DNA of 64,000 nucleotides, taken from positions 868,001-932,000 of the forward strand of contig NZ_PEFL01000001.1 in the NCBI RefSeq assembly GCF_002754475.1, written 5' to 3'. Position 1 is the stretch's first letter; the number at the start of each line of letters is the position of its first letter. Source of the DNA: Comamonas sp. 26 (GTDB taxonomy: Bacteria > Pseudomonadota > Gammaproteobacteria > Burkholderiales > Burkholderiaceae_C). Shown one piece after another: positions 53,700 through 61,668 of the stretch. A program made the position numbers and the translations under genes. The notes beneath the pieces were generated by a model. That model searched no databases and was not told the origin of the DNA. It worked only from the letters and a program-made list of their open reading frames with translations.

Positions 53700-54950
53700 T
53701 TAAACCACGTTTTGTGCATGCAGATCAGCGATGGTTTGCTCATCCAGCCCGAACTCACGCAGCACCTCATCAGTGTGCTGGCCCAGGGCGGGTGGTGCGA
53801 GGCGGTAGGTAACCGGTGTGGCCGACAGGCGCATGGGGCTGGCAACGGTGGCAATGTGGCCAATGCCGTCGCCTGCATTGCGCGGCAAGCTTTGCTGAAT
53901 GCCGCGCGCTTTGACCTGTGGATCTTCAAACGCTTCGGCAATGGTGTTGATGGGGCCGCAGGGCACGGCCTTGTCTTCCAGCAGTGCAATCCAGTCTGTG
54001 GTGCTGCGTGTCAGCATCACGGGCTTCATCAGCGCCAGCAGCTCAGTGCGGTTTTGCACGCGGGCGGTGTTGGTGGCAAAGCGCTCGTCCTGTGCCCAGT
54101 CGGCATGCTCGATGGCGGTGCAGAAGCGGGCGAACTGCCCGTCGTTGCCAATGGCCAAGAGCACATTGCCGTCCAGCGTTGGAAAGTCCTGATAGGGCGC
54201 GAGGCTGGGGTGAATATTGCCGGCGCGGCCCGGCACCTGGCCGGTACTCAGAAAGCCGGCGGCCTGATTGGCCAGCACGGCCATGCCCACATCCAGCAGC
54301 GCCATGTCGATGTACTGGCCTTCGCCCGTAGCGTGGCGCGCATTGAGCGCTGCCAGAATTGCGTTGCTGGCATACAGGCCGGTGAACACGTCGATGACCG
54401 CCACGCCCACCTTCAGCGGGCCGCCGCCGGGCTCGCCATCGGCATGGCCGGTAATGCTCATCAGACCGGTCATGGCCTGCACCATCAGGTCGTAACCGGC
54501 GCGCTCGGCATAAGGGCCGTCCTGGCCAAAGCCGGTGATGGAGCAGTAGACCAGGCGCGGGTTCAGTGCCTTCAGGCTGGCATAGTCCAGCCCGTATTGC
54601 TTGAGACCGCCGGTCTTGAAGTTCTCCACCACCACATCGGCCTCCTGCGCCATGCGCAGCAGCAGGGCGCGGCCTTCAGGGTGGCCCATGTCTACGGTGA
54701 TTGAGCGTTTGTTGCGGTTGCAGGCCGTGAAGTAACTGGCCTCGCGCGTGTCGTTGCCCGCATCGTCCTTGAGGAAGGGAGGGCCCCAGTGTCGCGTATC
54801 GTCGCCCGCCACAGGGCGCTCAACCTTGACCACATCGGCACCCAGGTCGGCCAGCATCTGTGTGGCCCAGGGTCCTGCCAGCACGCGCGACAGATCGAGC
54901 ACCTTGATGCCCGCCAGTGCGCCGGTGGGGGTGGAGGAGGTTGTGTTCAT
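53700..54950 (-). CDS. CaiB/BaiF family CoA-transferase
   Basis: This 416-residue class III CoA-transferase moves CoA between carboxylates. KVLDLSRVLAGPWATQMLAD is the family start and LNPRLVYCSITGFGQDGPYA is a conserved block. The nucleophilic aspartate follows in a GYDLMVQAMTGLM segment. In this cluster it is the likely succinyl-CoA:glutarate CoA-transferase feeding glutaryl-CoA dehydrogenase. The start at 54950 (MNTTSSTPTG) is preferred to an upstream ATG at 55034. Confidence 0.92.
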   Translation of the reverse strand: MNTTSSTPTGALAGIKVLDLSRVLAGPWATQMLADLGADVVKVERPVAGDDTRHWGPPFLKDDAGNDTREASYFTACNRNKRSITVDMGHPEGRALLLRMAQEADVVVENFKTGGLKQYGLDYASLKALNPRLVYCSITGFGQDGPYAERAGYDLMVQAMTGLMSITGHADGEPGGGPLKVGVAVIDVFTGLYASNAILAALNARHATGEGQYIDMALLDVGMAVLANQAAGFLSTGQVPGRAGNIHPSLAPYQDFPTLDGNVLLAIGNDGQFARFCTAIEHADWAQDERFATNTARVQNRTELLALMKPVMLTRSTTDWIALLEDKAVPCGPINTIAEAFEDPQVKARGIQQSLPRNAGDGIGHIATVASPMRLSATPVTYRLAPPALGQHTDEVLREFGLDEQTIADLHAQNVV

Positions 54951-54980
54951 GCCGAGTAGCCCGATCAAGCGAAACAATGA

Positions 54981-55065
54981 AATAAATAGCTGCTTGCGCT
55001 TTATTTGTCTGGGCTCTGGGCTGAAAGCATTCAAAACCCAGACAAATCAAGCGGTACCAGCTCAT
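54981..55065. repeat. Dispersed AGCTGC repeat, copy 7, with TTTGTCTGGG inverted repeat
   Basis: ATAGCTGCTTGCGCTTTA is followed by TTTGTCTGGG and CCCAGACAAA around 23 bases. It lies in the gap between the CoA-transferase and dehydrogenase genes. Confidence 0.55.
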
Positions 55066-55137
55066 TAATAGATAGTGAGCAGAAAGTGCTGGTGGCGGCA
55101 ATCTTTGTCATTGCCCCGAGGTGAGGGCAGCAAGCAA

Positions 55138-55211
55138 GAGCCGCCTCGCGGCGAAGCTGCCGTCCCCCTCCCGAAGAGAGAGGGGGAAGCCGCAAAGCGG
55201 CTCAGGGGGAG
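55138..55211. repeat. Triple-hairpin intergenic repeat
   Basis: GCCGCctcGCGGC, CCCCCTC / GAGGGGG and AGCCGCaaaGCGGCT follow one another directly. The motif set also occurs at 32218-32258. It lies just downstream of the dehydrogenase gene. Confidence 0.65.
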
Positions 55212-55214
55212 CTA

Positions 55215-56408
55215 TCAGTTCGCAAACGCTGCGATGCCGGTCTGGGCGCGACCCAGAATCAGCGCATGCACATCGTGCGTGCCTTCGTAGGTGTTGACCA
55301 CTTCCAGGTTCACCAGATGGCGGGCCACGCCGAACTCGTCGGAGATGCCGTTGCCGCCCAGCATGTCGCGGGCCATGCGGGCAATGTCCAGCGACTTGCC
55401 GCAGTTGTTGCGCTTGACCAGGGACGTGATCTCGATCACGTTCTGGTGCTCGTCCTTCATGCGGCCCACGCGCAGCACGGCTTGCAGGCCCAGCGTGATT
55501 TCGGTCTGCATGTCGGCCAGCTTTTTCTGAATCAGCTGGTTGGCGGCCAGAGGGCGGCCAAACTGCTTGCGGTCCAGCGTGTACTGGCGGGCGGTGTGCC
55601 AGCAGTCTTCCGCCGCACCCAGAGCGCCCCAGGCAATGCCGAAGCGGGCGCTGTTCAGGCAGGTGAACGGGCCCTTCAGGCCGCGCACATCGGGGAAGGC
55701 GTTTTCTTCAGGGCAGAACACGTCTTCCATCACGATTTCGCCGGTGACGGAGGCACGCAGACCCACCTTGCCATGGATGGCGGGGGCGGACAGGCCCTTC
55801 ATTCCCTTGTCCAGAATGAAGCCGCGGATCTGGCCCACGGTGCCGTCTTCGGCCACTTCCTTGGCCCAGACCACAAACACATCCGCCACGGGGCTGTTGG
55901 TGATCCACATCTTGTTGCCCTTGAGCTTGTAGCCACCGTCAACCTTGTAGGCGCGGGTGGACATGCTGCCGGGGTCGGAGCCGTGGTCGGGTTCGGTCAG
56001 GCCAAAGCAGCCGATGAACTCGCCCGATGCCAGCTTGGGCAGGTACTTCATCTTCTGCGCTTCGGTGCCGAATTCGTTGATGGGAACCATCACCAGCGAG
56101 GACTGGACGGAAGCCATTGAGCGATAGCCGGAGTCCACGCGTTCAATTTCGCGGGCCACCAAGCCGTAGCTCACATAGTTCAGGCCGGCGCCGCCGTACT
56201 GGGTGGGGATGGTGGGGCCCAGCAGGCCCAGCTCGCCCATCTCGCGGAAGATGGATAGATCGACCGACTCATTGCGGAACATGGCTTGCACGCGGGGCTT
56301 GAGCTTGTCCTGGCAGTAGTCGCGTGCCGCGTCGCGGATCATGCGTTCGTCTTCTGTCAGCTGTTGATCGAGCTGGAGGCAATCGTCCCACTGGTAGCCA
56401 TGTGCCAT
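55215..56408 (-). CDS. gcdH: Glutaryl-CoA dehydrogenase GcdH
   Basis: This 397-residue FAD acyl-CoA dehydrogenase oxidises and decarboxylates glutaryl-CoA to crotonyl-Co[16 protein letters not shown] is the flavin-site block, and an [13 protein letters not shown] segment carries the C-terminal catalytic region with Glu. [15 protein letters not shown] is also typical. AGGAG sits six bases before the ATG at 56408, favoured over the ATG six bases upstream. Divergent from its LysR regulator. Confidence 0.94.
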   Translation of the reverse strand: MAHGYQWDDCLQLDQQLTEDERMIRDAARDYCQDKLKPRVQAMFRNESVDLSIFREMGELGLLGPTIPTQYGGAGLNYVSYGLVAREIERVDSGYRSMASVQSSLVMVPINEFGTEAQKMKYLPKLASGEFIGCFGLTEPDHGSDPGSMSTRAYKVDGGYKLKGNKMWITNSPVADVFVVWAKEVAEDGTVGQIRGFILDKGMKGLSAPAIHGKVGLRASVTGEIVMEDVFCPEENAFPDVRGLKGPFTCLNSARFGIAWGALGAAEDCWHTARQYTLDRKQFGRPLAANQLIQKKLADMQTEITLGLQAVLRVGRMKDEHQNVIEITSLVKRNNCGKSLDIARMARDMLGGNGISDEFGVARHLVNLEVVNTYEGTHDVHALILGRAQTGIAAFAN

Positions 56409-56507
56409 GTTCATCTCCTGAATACAAAGTGTTGGTTTGCAGGCCGTCGCCTGAGTGCTTGCATACATATTAGGTTTGTGAAACAGGGCGAGGCAAACGA
56501 TGAATAA

Positions 56508-56521
56508 TCATCAATTGATGA
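56508..56521. promoter_or_regulatory. 14-bp palindrome in the gcdH-LysR gap
   Basis: TCATCAATTGATGA is a perfect palindrome in the A+T-rich 193-bp intergenic region. Position between the divergent genes makes it a candidate LysR-type operator. Confidence 0.5.
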
Positions 56522-56601
56522 GTAAATTGCATGTATAAAATCATTCGTCAGGGTTTCTACTTTGTTTTGATTTTTATTGATGCGCTGAAAGCATAAAACC
56601 T

Positions 56602-57546
56602 ATGCGAAGAGTTCTTCCCTCCACCCAGGCGCTGACCTGCTTTGAATCGGCGGCCCGCCATATCAGCTATACCAAGGCGGCACAGGAGTTGTCGCTGACG
56701 CAAAGCGCTGTCTCGCGCCAGATCATTGCGCTGGAAGAGTTTGTGGGCGTGGCCCTGTTCAAGCGCACCCGCCACGGCGTGCTGCTGACCGATGCCGGCC
56801 AGCACTACGCCACGCAGGTCAGCCGCTGGCTGCAGGGGCTGGAACGCGACACCTTGGATCTGATGAGTCATCAGGGCGAGGGCGGCCCCATCAATCTGGC
56901 GGCCGTGCCCACGTTCGCCACGCGCTGGCTGTTGCCACGTCTGCCGCAGCTGGCCAGAGAGCACCCGGACATTACCGTGCACATCGATGTGCAGACCCGC
57001 CCGTTTCTGTTTGCCGACACCGTCTTCGATGCCGCTTTATTTGCCGGCACGCCCGAGCAGGTGTCGCGCTGGCCCGGCGTGCAGGCGCAGTGGCTGATGG
57101 ATGAAGAGGTTGTGCCCGTGTGCAGCCCGCAACTGCTGGCCACGGCCCAGCAGCGTGACCCGGGTCGTGCCTGGCTGCCCGTGGGGGCCGAGATGATTGC
57201 CAAAATGCCATTGCTGCAGCAAAGCACGCGAGCCCACGGCTGGCGGCAATGGTTTGAAGCCATGAACGTCGATGCACCGAGGGCGCTGGATGGCATGCGG
57301 CTGGAGCTTTTTTCCATGCTGGCCGTGGCCGCCCGTGAAGGGCTGGGCGTGGCACTCATCCCGCCCATGCTCATCGAACAGGAAATTGCCCGTGGCGACC
57401 TCATCATTGCCTGCCCCCAGCCGCTGCGCGGCAACCGTGCTTACTATCTGGTCACGCCTGAGCTGGCGGCCGATGCCCAGCAAACCCCGGCTATGAGGGC
57501 GTTCAGTCAATGGTTGCAGGGCAGGGCCAAGGAAGTGCGCACCTGA
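56602..57546 (+). CDS. LysR-family regulator, GcdR-like
   Basis: This 314-residue activator has an N-terminal winged helix-turn-helix (ISYTKAAQELSLTQSAVSRQ, about residues 21-40) and a C-terminal effector domain (from about 93). The style with TFATRWLLPRLPQLAREHPD is the GcvA subgroup. It is divergent from gcdH, so it probably activates that operon with glutarate or glutaryl-CoA; the effector is inferred. Confidence 0.9.
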   Translation: MRRVLPSTQALTCFESAARHISYTKAAQELSLTQSAVSRQIIALEEFVGVALFKRTRHGVLLTDAGQHYATQVSRWLQGLERDTLDLMSHQGEGGPINLAAVPTFATRWLLPRLPQLAREHPDITVHIDVQTRPFLFADTVFDAALFAGTPEQVSRWPGVQAQWLMDEEVVPVCSPQLLATAQQRDPGRAWLPVGAEMIAKMPLLQQSTRAHGWRQWFEAMNVDAPRALDGMRLELFSMLAVAAREGLGVALIPPMLIEQEIARGDLIIACPQPLRGNRAYYLVTPELAADAQQTPAMRAFSQWLQGRAKEVRT

Positions 57547-57658
57547 GCGGGGTGCTTGCCGGGTTTGGGTTGAAAGTGAATGCTGCGTAGGGGCCTGTAA
57601 GTTGCGGCAAACTAGGCTCGGCCATGTTTCATGGAAGCCCAACCCAAGGAGTACCCGG

Positions 57659-58039
57659 ATGAAGAAAATTTTTGCCGCGTTGGCATTGATTGCACCGTTG
57701 GCTGTATTTGCCAACTCCAATTGCGACAAGCCAGTCAATGATTTTGATGGCCTGTACTGCCTCAACAAGGTGTACTCGGAAGCCGACAAGGAGTTGAACC
57801 AGCGCTATTCCGAACTGGCCTCCAAGCTCGATGCACCGGGCAAGTCTGCGCTCAAGCAAGGCCAACTGGCCTGGATGAAGCAGCGCAACAATCAGTGCTC
57901 CAAAAGGGATGACACCGGCTTTTATGTAAACCTGCGCTGCGCCACCGAGACCACCATTGCCCGCGTGGACTTTTTGCAAGGCCGTGTACGCGAGTGCAAA
58001 AGTGCGGGCTGCCAAAACAGCAAGCTGCTCGAGCCGTGA
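57659..58039 (+). CDS. LprI-like lysozyme-inhibitor domain protein (DUF1311)
   Basis: This 126-residue secreted protein has a signal peptide (IFAALALIAPLAVFA, cleaved near residue 19) and the LprI domain: YCLNKVYSEADKELNQRYSE, then KQGQLAWMKQRNNQC. It carries seven cysteines after the signal, likely in disulfides. Members are thought to inhibit lysozyme or act in envelope stress. AAGGAG lies six bases upstream of the ATG at 57659. Confidence 0.88.
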   Translation: MKKIFAALALIAPLAVFANSNCDKPVNDFDGLYCLNKVYSEADKELNQRYSELASKLDAPGKSALKQGQLAWMKQRNNQCSKRDDTGFYVNLRCATETTIARVDFLQGRVRECKSAGCQNSKLLEP

Positions 58040-58209
58040 CCTCCTATTAATAGCTTGCAGGCAGGCCCATCAAGCGCCGCCGCTGCCCACCCGCATGACA
58101 AGCGCAAATGCCAGCTGTTGGGTTGGCGTTTGCTGTTGAGCGGCCCTGTTCAGACCTGGGCCTTTGGAAAACCATGCCTCCTTGAAAAGGAGGTTCAGAG
58201 AAGGTGTTT

Positions 58210-58881
58210 ATGTCGTTTAGTCAAAGCCTGTGGAGCGCCAATCAAGCCTTGTACCAGAGCACGCTGGACTTGCCCTTTAACAAGGAACTGGCGGCAGGCA
58301 CGCTCAGCATGGAGCGCTTTCGCCATTACATGATTCAGGATGCGCACTATCTGGTGGCCTACGGCCGTGCGCTGGCCGTGACGGCTGCCAAGTCCGACAA
58401 CGCCGAAGGCGTGGTGCAGTTTGCCAATGCCGCCAATGAAGCCGTGGTGGTGGAGCGTGCCCTGCATGGCGGCTTTATGCGTGACTTTGGTGTCAGCGCT
58501 GAGCAGTTCGCTGCCACGCCGCTCACGCCTGCCTGCCACCACTACACCAGCTTTCTGGTCTCTACCGCCTGGAGCGCGCCATATCCCGTGGCCGTGGCCG
58601 CACTGCTGCCATGCTTCTGGATTTACGCCGAAGTGGGGCGCGACATTCATGCGCGCTCGGCATCTGACAACCCGTATCAGGCTTGGGTCGATACCTATGC
58701 CAGCAAAGAATTCCACGCTGCCGTACGCGGTGTCTGCGCCACGGTGGATCGCCTGGCGGAAGATGCCACGGAATCCACCCGCGCCGCCATGCACGCGGCT
58801 TATCGTGATGCTGCAAGGCTGGAGTGGATGTTCTGGGACAGTGCTTATCAGCTGGCCGACTGGCCCAAGCCGCTGCGTTAA
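58210..58881 (+). CDS. tenA: TenA-family aminopyrimidine aminohydrolase / thiaminase II
   Basis: This 223-residue protein belongs to the TenA family, which hydrolyses aminopyrimidines in thiamin salvage. Motifs include YMIQDAHYLVAYGRAL, FANAANEAVVVERALH and the LLPCFWIYAEVG segment with the active-site cysteine. AAGG precedes the ATG by five bases; an in-frame GTG six bases upstream is less likely. No thiamin genes are adjacent. A terminator-like hairpin follows. Confidence 0.92.
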   Translation: MSFSQSLWSANQALYQSTLDLPFNKELAAGTLSMERFRHYMIQDAHYLVAYGRALAVTAAKSDNAEGVVQFANAANEAVVVERALHGGFMRDFGVSAEQFAATPLTPACHHYTSFLVSTAWSAPYPVAVAALLPCFWIYAEVGRDIHARSASDNPYQAWVDTYASKEFHAAVRGVCATVDRLAEDATESTRAAMHAAYRDAARLEWMFWDSAYQLADWPKPLR

Positions 58882-58908
58882 GCGCTTTTCTGCCTGAAAT
58901 TCAGTCTG

Positions 58909-58949
58909 AAGAGAGGGTTGCTTAAAAAATAAGCAGCATCCTCTTTTTT
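58909..58949 (+). terminator. Terminator of tenA, containing the first array hairpin
   Basis: AAGAGAGGGTTGCTTA pairs imperfectly with TAAGCAGCATCCTCTT and is followed by TTTTT. The inner GCTTA / TAAGC stem is also motif 1 of the repeat array. Confidence 0.7.
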
Positions 58950-59085
58950 GTTGTATGACAAAGAGTTAGCTGGCTTGTTCAGCAGCTTGCTGGAGTTTGT
59001 CCACAAGCTTGTAGCGATTTTTTGGGGAGAACTCGCCTCAAGCCCAAGTCCATAGCGCGCTAGCTGCTATGAATTGCGGAGTTTT
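58920..59085 (+). repeat. Repeat array unit 1 of an unassigned structured repeat
   Basis: Motifs in order: hairpin GCTTAAAAAATAAGC (58920-58934), core TTTGTCCACAAGCTTGTAG (58996-59014), GGGGAGAACT (59024-59033), then AGCCCAAGTC and GCTATGAATTGCGGAGTTT. Start-to-start offsets from the core are 76 (hairpin), 28, 45 and 84. It aligns without gaps to unit 2 over about 165 bases. Confidence 0.8.
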
Positions 59086-59193
59086 TGCCGTAATTCTGGG
59101 TGGTCAGTGGTTGCGCACTGTGGGTGTATTCAAGGCGTTCTCTGGTGTTTTGCCTTCTCTGTGCAGCTGGAGCATTGCCTCAGAGGTGTTTTT

Positions 59194-59359
59194 GATTAAA
59201 AAATAATCAGCTCTTGCTTTGTTGTTTTATGACAAGGACTTAGCTTGCTTATCAAAGGTCTTGGCGGGGTTTGTCCACAAGCTTGTAGTGATTCTGTGGG
59301 GAGAACTGCCCGCCAGCCCATGTCTAGAGTGCGCTGGTTGCTATGAATTGCGTAGTTTG
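59194..59359 (+). repeat. Repeat array unit 2
   Basis: Hairpin GATTAAAAAATAATC (59194-59208), core at 59270-59288, GGGGAGAACT at 59298-59307, AGCCCATGTC at 59315 and GCTATGAATTGCGTAGTTT. All offsets equal those of unit 1. The hairpin keeps pairing through a C-G to A-T exchange. Confidence 0.8.
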
Positions 59360-59388
59360 AGGGCTGGCAGACCTGTATGGAGTGGTTT

Positions 59389-59503
59389 GCTTAAAAATTA
59401 AGCAGCCATGAAGAAGTCATTTGATAACAATGGCTTGAGTCGCTTATCCAGCTACCCCGTGTGCTTTGTCCACAAGCTTGTAGAGGTTTGACGGGGAGAA
59501 CTC
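59389..59503 (+). repeat. Repeat array unit 3 (3' part lost or replaced)
   Basis: Hairpin GCTTAAAAATTAAGC (59389-59403), core TTTGTCCACAAGCTTGTAG (59465-59483) and GGGGAGAACT (59493-59502), again 76 and 28 bases apart. Similarity to the other units stops shortly after, where the 113-bp terminal-repeat element begins. Confidence 0.78.
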
Positions 59504-59522
59504 GTTGTGAGTGCTTAAGAAG

Positions 59523-59635
59523 CGCTAGCACCACCCAGCAAATCGCAGATTTGCGGTTGAGACGAGGCATGAAGCCGCAGGCAGTACAAGCGTACGACAA
59601 GGCGAAATAACGACGTATCAAGGCTGGTGCTAGCG
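59523..59635. repeat. 113-bp element with 11-bp terminal inverted repeats (MITE-like)
   Basis: CGCTAGCACCA at 59523-59533 is the exact reverse complement of TGGTGCTAGCG at 59625-59635. The interior has no open frame and includes a short inner hairpin (AAATCGCAGATTT). No target duplication is obvious. It ends four bases before the stop of a LysR gene. Confidence 0.55.
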
Positions 59636-59638
59636 ACT

Positions 59639-60595
59639 CTAAGTGTGCTTTCCTGCCTCGATCAGGTGATCAATAAGCGCCCTGACCTTGAGAGGTAGAT
59701 GGCGTGATGGTGCATAGACGGCATAGGCGGTGCGGGGAGCGTAGTTGCCGGTAAGGCTCCATTGGGGCAGTACTTGAACCAGTGCACCGCTTTGTAGCGC
59801 GGCGCGGGCGGCAAAGTCGGCGACCAGGCCAATGCCCTGGTGCTGCAGCGCCAGATGAATGATGCCGGTGCTGCTGCCAATATAGATGGGGGTGTGAATG
59901 GCGACTTCCACCGCATCGGTGGCTGCGGGTTTTGTGGCCGCGCCAGGGCCGCGTACCCATTGCAGCTGCTTTTGAAATTCGCCATACCCCAGCGTGATGC
60001 ATTCCACGCCCTGCGATGGGGCTAGATCCGCAGGGTGATCGGGTTGCTTGCGCAGGCCTTGCAGATAGGCGGGTGAGGCCACGGCGATATAGCGCACCGT
60101 ACACAGCTCGCGGGCCACCATATTGGGTGCAAGCTGGTGGGCGCGGGTCAGTCGGATGGCCAGGTCCAGCCCCTGTTGGGCCAGGTCTTGCATCTGATCG
60201 CTAAGGCTGATGGCAATCTCCAGTTCAGGCCACTGGCGTCGTAGAGCGGGTAGCTGGGCAGTCAGCCAGATTTCACCAAACACCGTGGGCGCAGTCAGTC
60301 TCACCGTGCCGCGCGGCACGCCGCTGTAGTGGCCGGCAATGGCGTGGATGTCGCTGGCGGTCTGACTCAGTTGGCTGCAGGCGGCGTAGACCTCGGCGCC
60401 TAGCTCCGTGAGCGACAGCGACCGGGTAGTGCGGTGCAGCAACTGCACGCCCCAGTGCGCCTCCAACCTGCCCACGCTGCGGCTGACGGCCGAGGTGGTC
60501 AGCTCCAGCTGCCTTGCGGCGGCGGCAAAGCTGCGCAGCTCTACCACCTTGGCAAAAACCAGCATTTCGGGAACCAGTCGGGGCTCTTTGCTCAT
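59639..60595 (-). CDS. LysR-family transcriptional regulator
   Basis: This 318-residue regulator has the helix-turn-helix RSFAAAARQLELTTSAVSRS (about residues 21-40) and an effector domain from about 92. It is of the CrgA type (HRTTRSLSLTELG, PRGTVRLTAPTVFGE). It is divergent from an EamA-type exporter gene, its probable target. The stop lies next to the MITE-like element. Confidence 0.92.
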   Translation of the reverse strand: MSKEPRLVPEMLVFAKVVELRSFAAAARQLELTTSAVSRSVGRLEAHWGVQLLHRTTRSLSLTELGAEVYAACSQLSQTASDIHAIAGHYSGVPRGTVRLTAPTVFGEIWLTAQLPALRRQWPELEIAISLSDQMQDLAQQGLDLAIRLTRAHQLAPNMVARELCTVRYIAVASPAYLQGLRKQPDHPADLAPSQGVECITLGYGEFQKQLQWVRGPGAATKPAATDAVEVAIHTPIYIGSSTGIIHLALQHQGIGLVADFAARAALQSGALVQVLPQWSLTGNYAPRTAYAVYAPSRHLPLKVRALIDHLIEAGKHT

Positions 60596-60670
60596 GGATC
60601 AATCCCTTGGCTAATGTTGATTTAAAAACAATAGTAAGTGGAATTGGTACGCATTGATGAATCAGATTCA

Positions 60671-61621
60671 ATGAATAAAGATCAAAGCATGACTCTCAAT
60701 GCTTCTTCCTCATCCCCGGGCGCTGTGCCTGAAGTGCCTCATCCGTCCTTAGCCACCGCTACGCCCGGCGGCGGCACCTGGCGCATGGTGCTGGCCATGG
60801 CCTTGTCCGGCACGATTGGCCTGCTGGTGGTTGAAAGCGAGCTACCCGCACTGTGGGTGGTCTGGCTGCGCTGCATTCTGGGTGGACTGGGGCTGGCGGC
60901 GTGGGTGGCGGTTTCACGCCAGTGGCGAACGCCGACGCGCAGTGAGTTGAGGTGGTTGCTGCTGGGCGGGCTGGCGCTGATCGTCAACTGGCTGTGCCTG
61001 TTTTGCGCTTATCGCTACAGCGGCATTGCAATTGCCACGGTGGTCTATCACGTGCAGCCGTTTTTATTGCTGCTGCTGGCAGCCTTGTTGCAGGGCGAGG
61101 TTTTGCCGCTGCGGCGCATGCCGTGGCTCCTGTTGGCGCTGGTTGGCGTGCTGCTCAGCAGCGGCTTGCTGGGAGCTGATGGTGCTCATCAGGCATCGTG
61201 GCAAGGGATTGGCCTGGCTCTGCTGGCCGCCAGCCTGTATGCCGTGGCCACGTTGAACACCCAGCGTCTCAAGCGCATCGCCCCAGCGCAGATTGCCATG
61301 CTGCAAATGGGAGTCGGGGCTTTGGCTTTGCTGCCGTTTGTGTGGGAGTTGCGTGCCGATGTTGTCTTCAGCCCCAAGGCGTTGGCTGCCGTGCTGGTAC
61401 TGGGGCTGGTGCACACGGCCTGGATGTATACGCTGATGTACACGGCGTTCCAGCGGCTCAAGGCGCAGGCCATTGCAGGCCTGTCTTATATCTACCCCGT
61501 CATGGCCTTGCTGGTGGATTTGCTGTGGTTCGGCGCCAAGCCCCAACCCGCACAGTGGCTGGGCATGGTGCTGATTCTGGGCGCCGTCTGGGCCTACCGG
61601 CGCGGCGATCAAAAAACTTAG
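60671..61621 (+). CDS. EamA/DMT-family transporter
   Basis: This 316-residue, ten-helix permease consists of two EamA repeats. Helix regions such as LIVNWLCLFCAYRYSGIAIA and AIAGLSYIYPVMALLVDLL are typical of the drug/metabolite transporter superfamily. The N-terminal 40 residues are Ser/Pro-rich. An upstream GTG at 60638 and ATG at 60689 are alternatives. Divergent from a LysR gene. Confidence 0.88.
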   Translation: MNKDQSMTLNASSSSPGAVPEVPHPSLATATPGGGTWRMVLAMALSGTIGLLVVESELPALWVVWLRCILGGLGLAAWVAVSRQWRTPTRSELRWLLLGGLALIVNWLCLFCAYRYSGIAIATVVYHVQPFLLLLLAALLQGEVLPLRRMPWLLLALVGVLLSSGLLGADGAHQASWQGIGLALLAASLYAVATLNTQRLKRIAPAQIAMLQMGVGALALLPFVWELRADVVFSPKALAAVLVLGLVHTAWMYTLMYTAFQRLKAQAIAGLSYIYPVMALLVDLLWFGAKPQPAQWLGMVLILGAVWAYRRGDQKT

Positions 61622-61624
61622 CCA

Positions 61625-61667
61625 AAACTGCTGCTGCGCTTATAGATAAAGCGCAAGCAGCTATCTT
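61625..61667. repeat. Dispersed AGCTGC / GCGCTT repeat, copy 8
   Basis: CTGCTGCGCTTATAGA and TAAAGCGCAAGCAGCTAT form near-complementary arms followed by T5. It sits between the convergent EamA and LrgB-type genes and could terminate both. Confidence 0.7.
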
Positions 61668-61668
61668 T

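Noticed and set aside
59219..59401. 60-residue plus-strand frame inside array unit 2
   Set aside because: The frame is not kept in units 1 and 3, and the units differ by changes that ignore codon structure.
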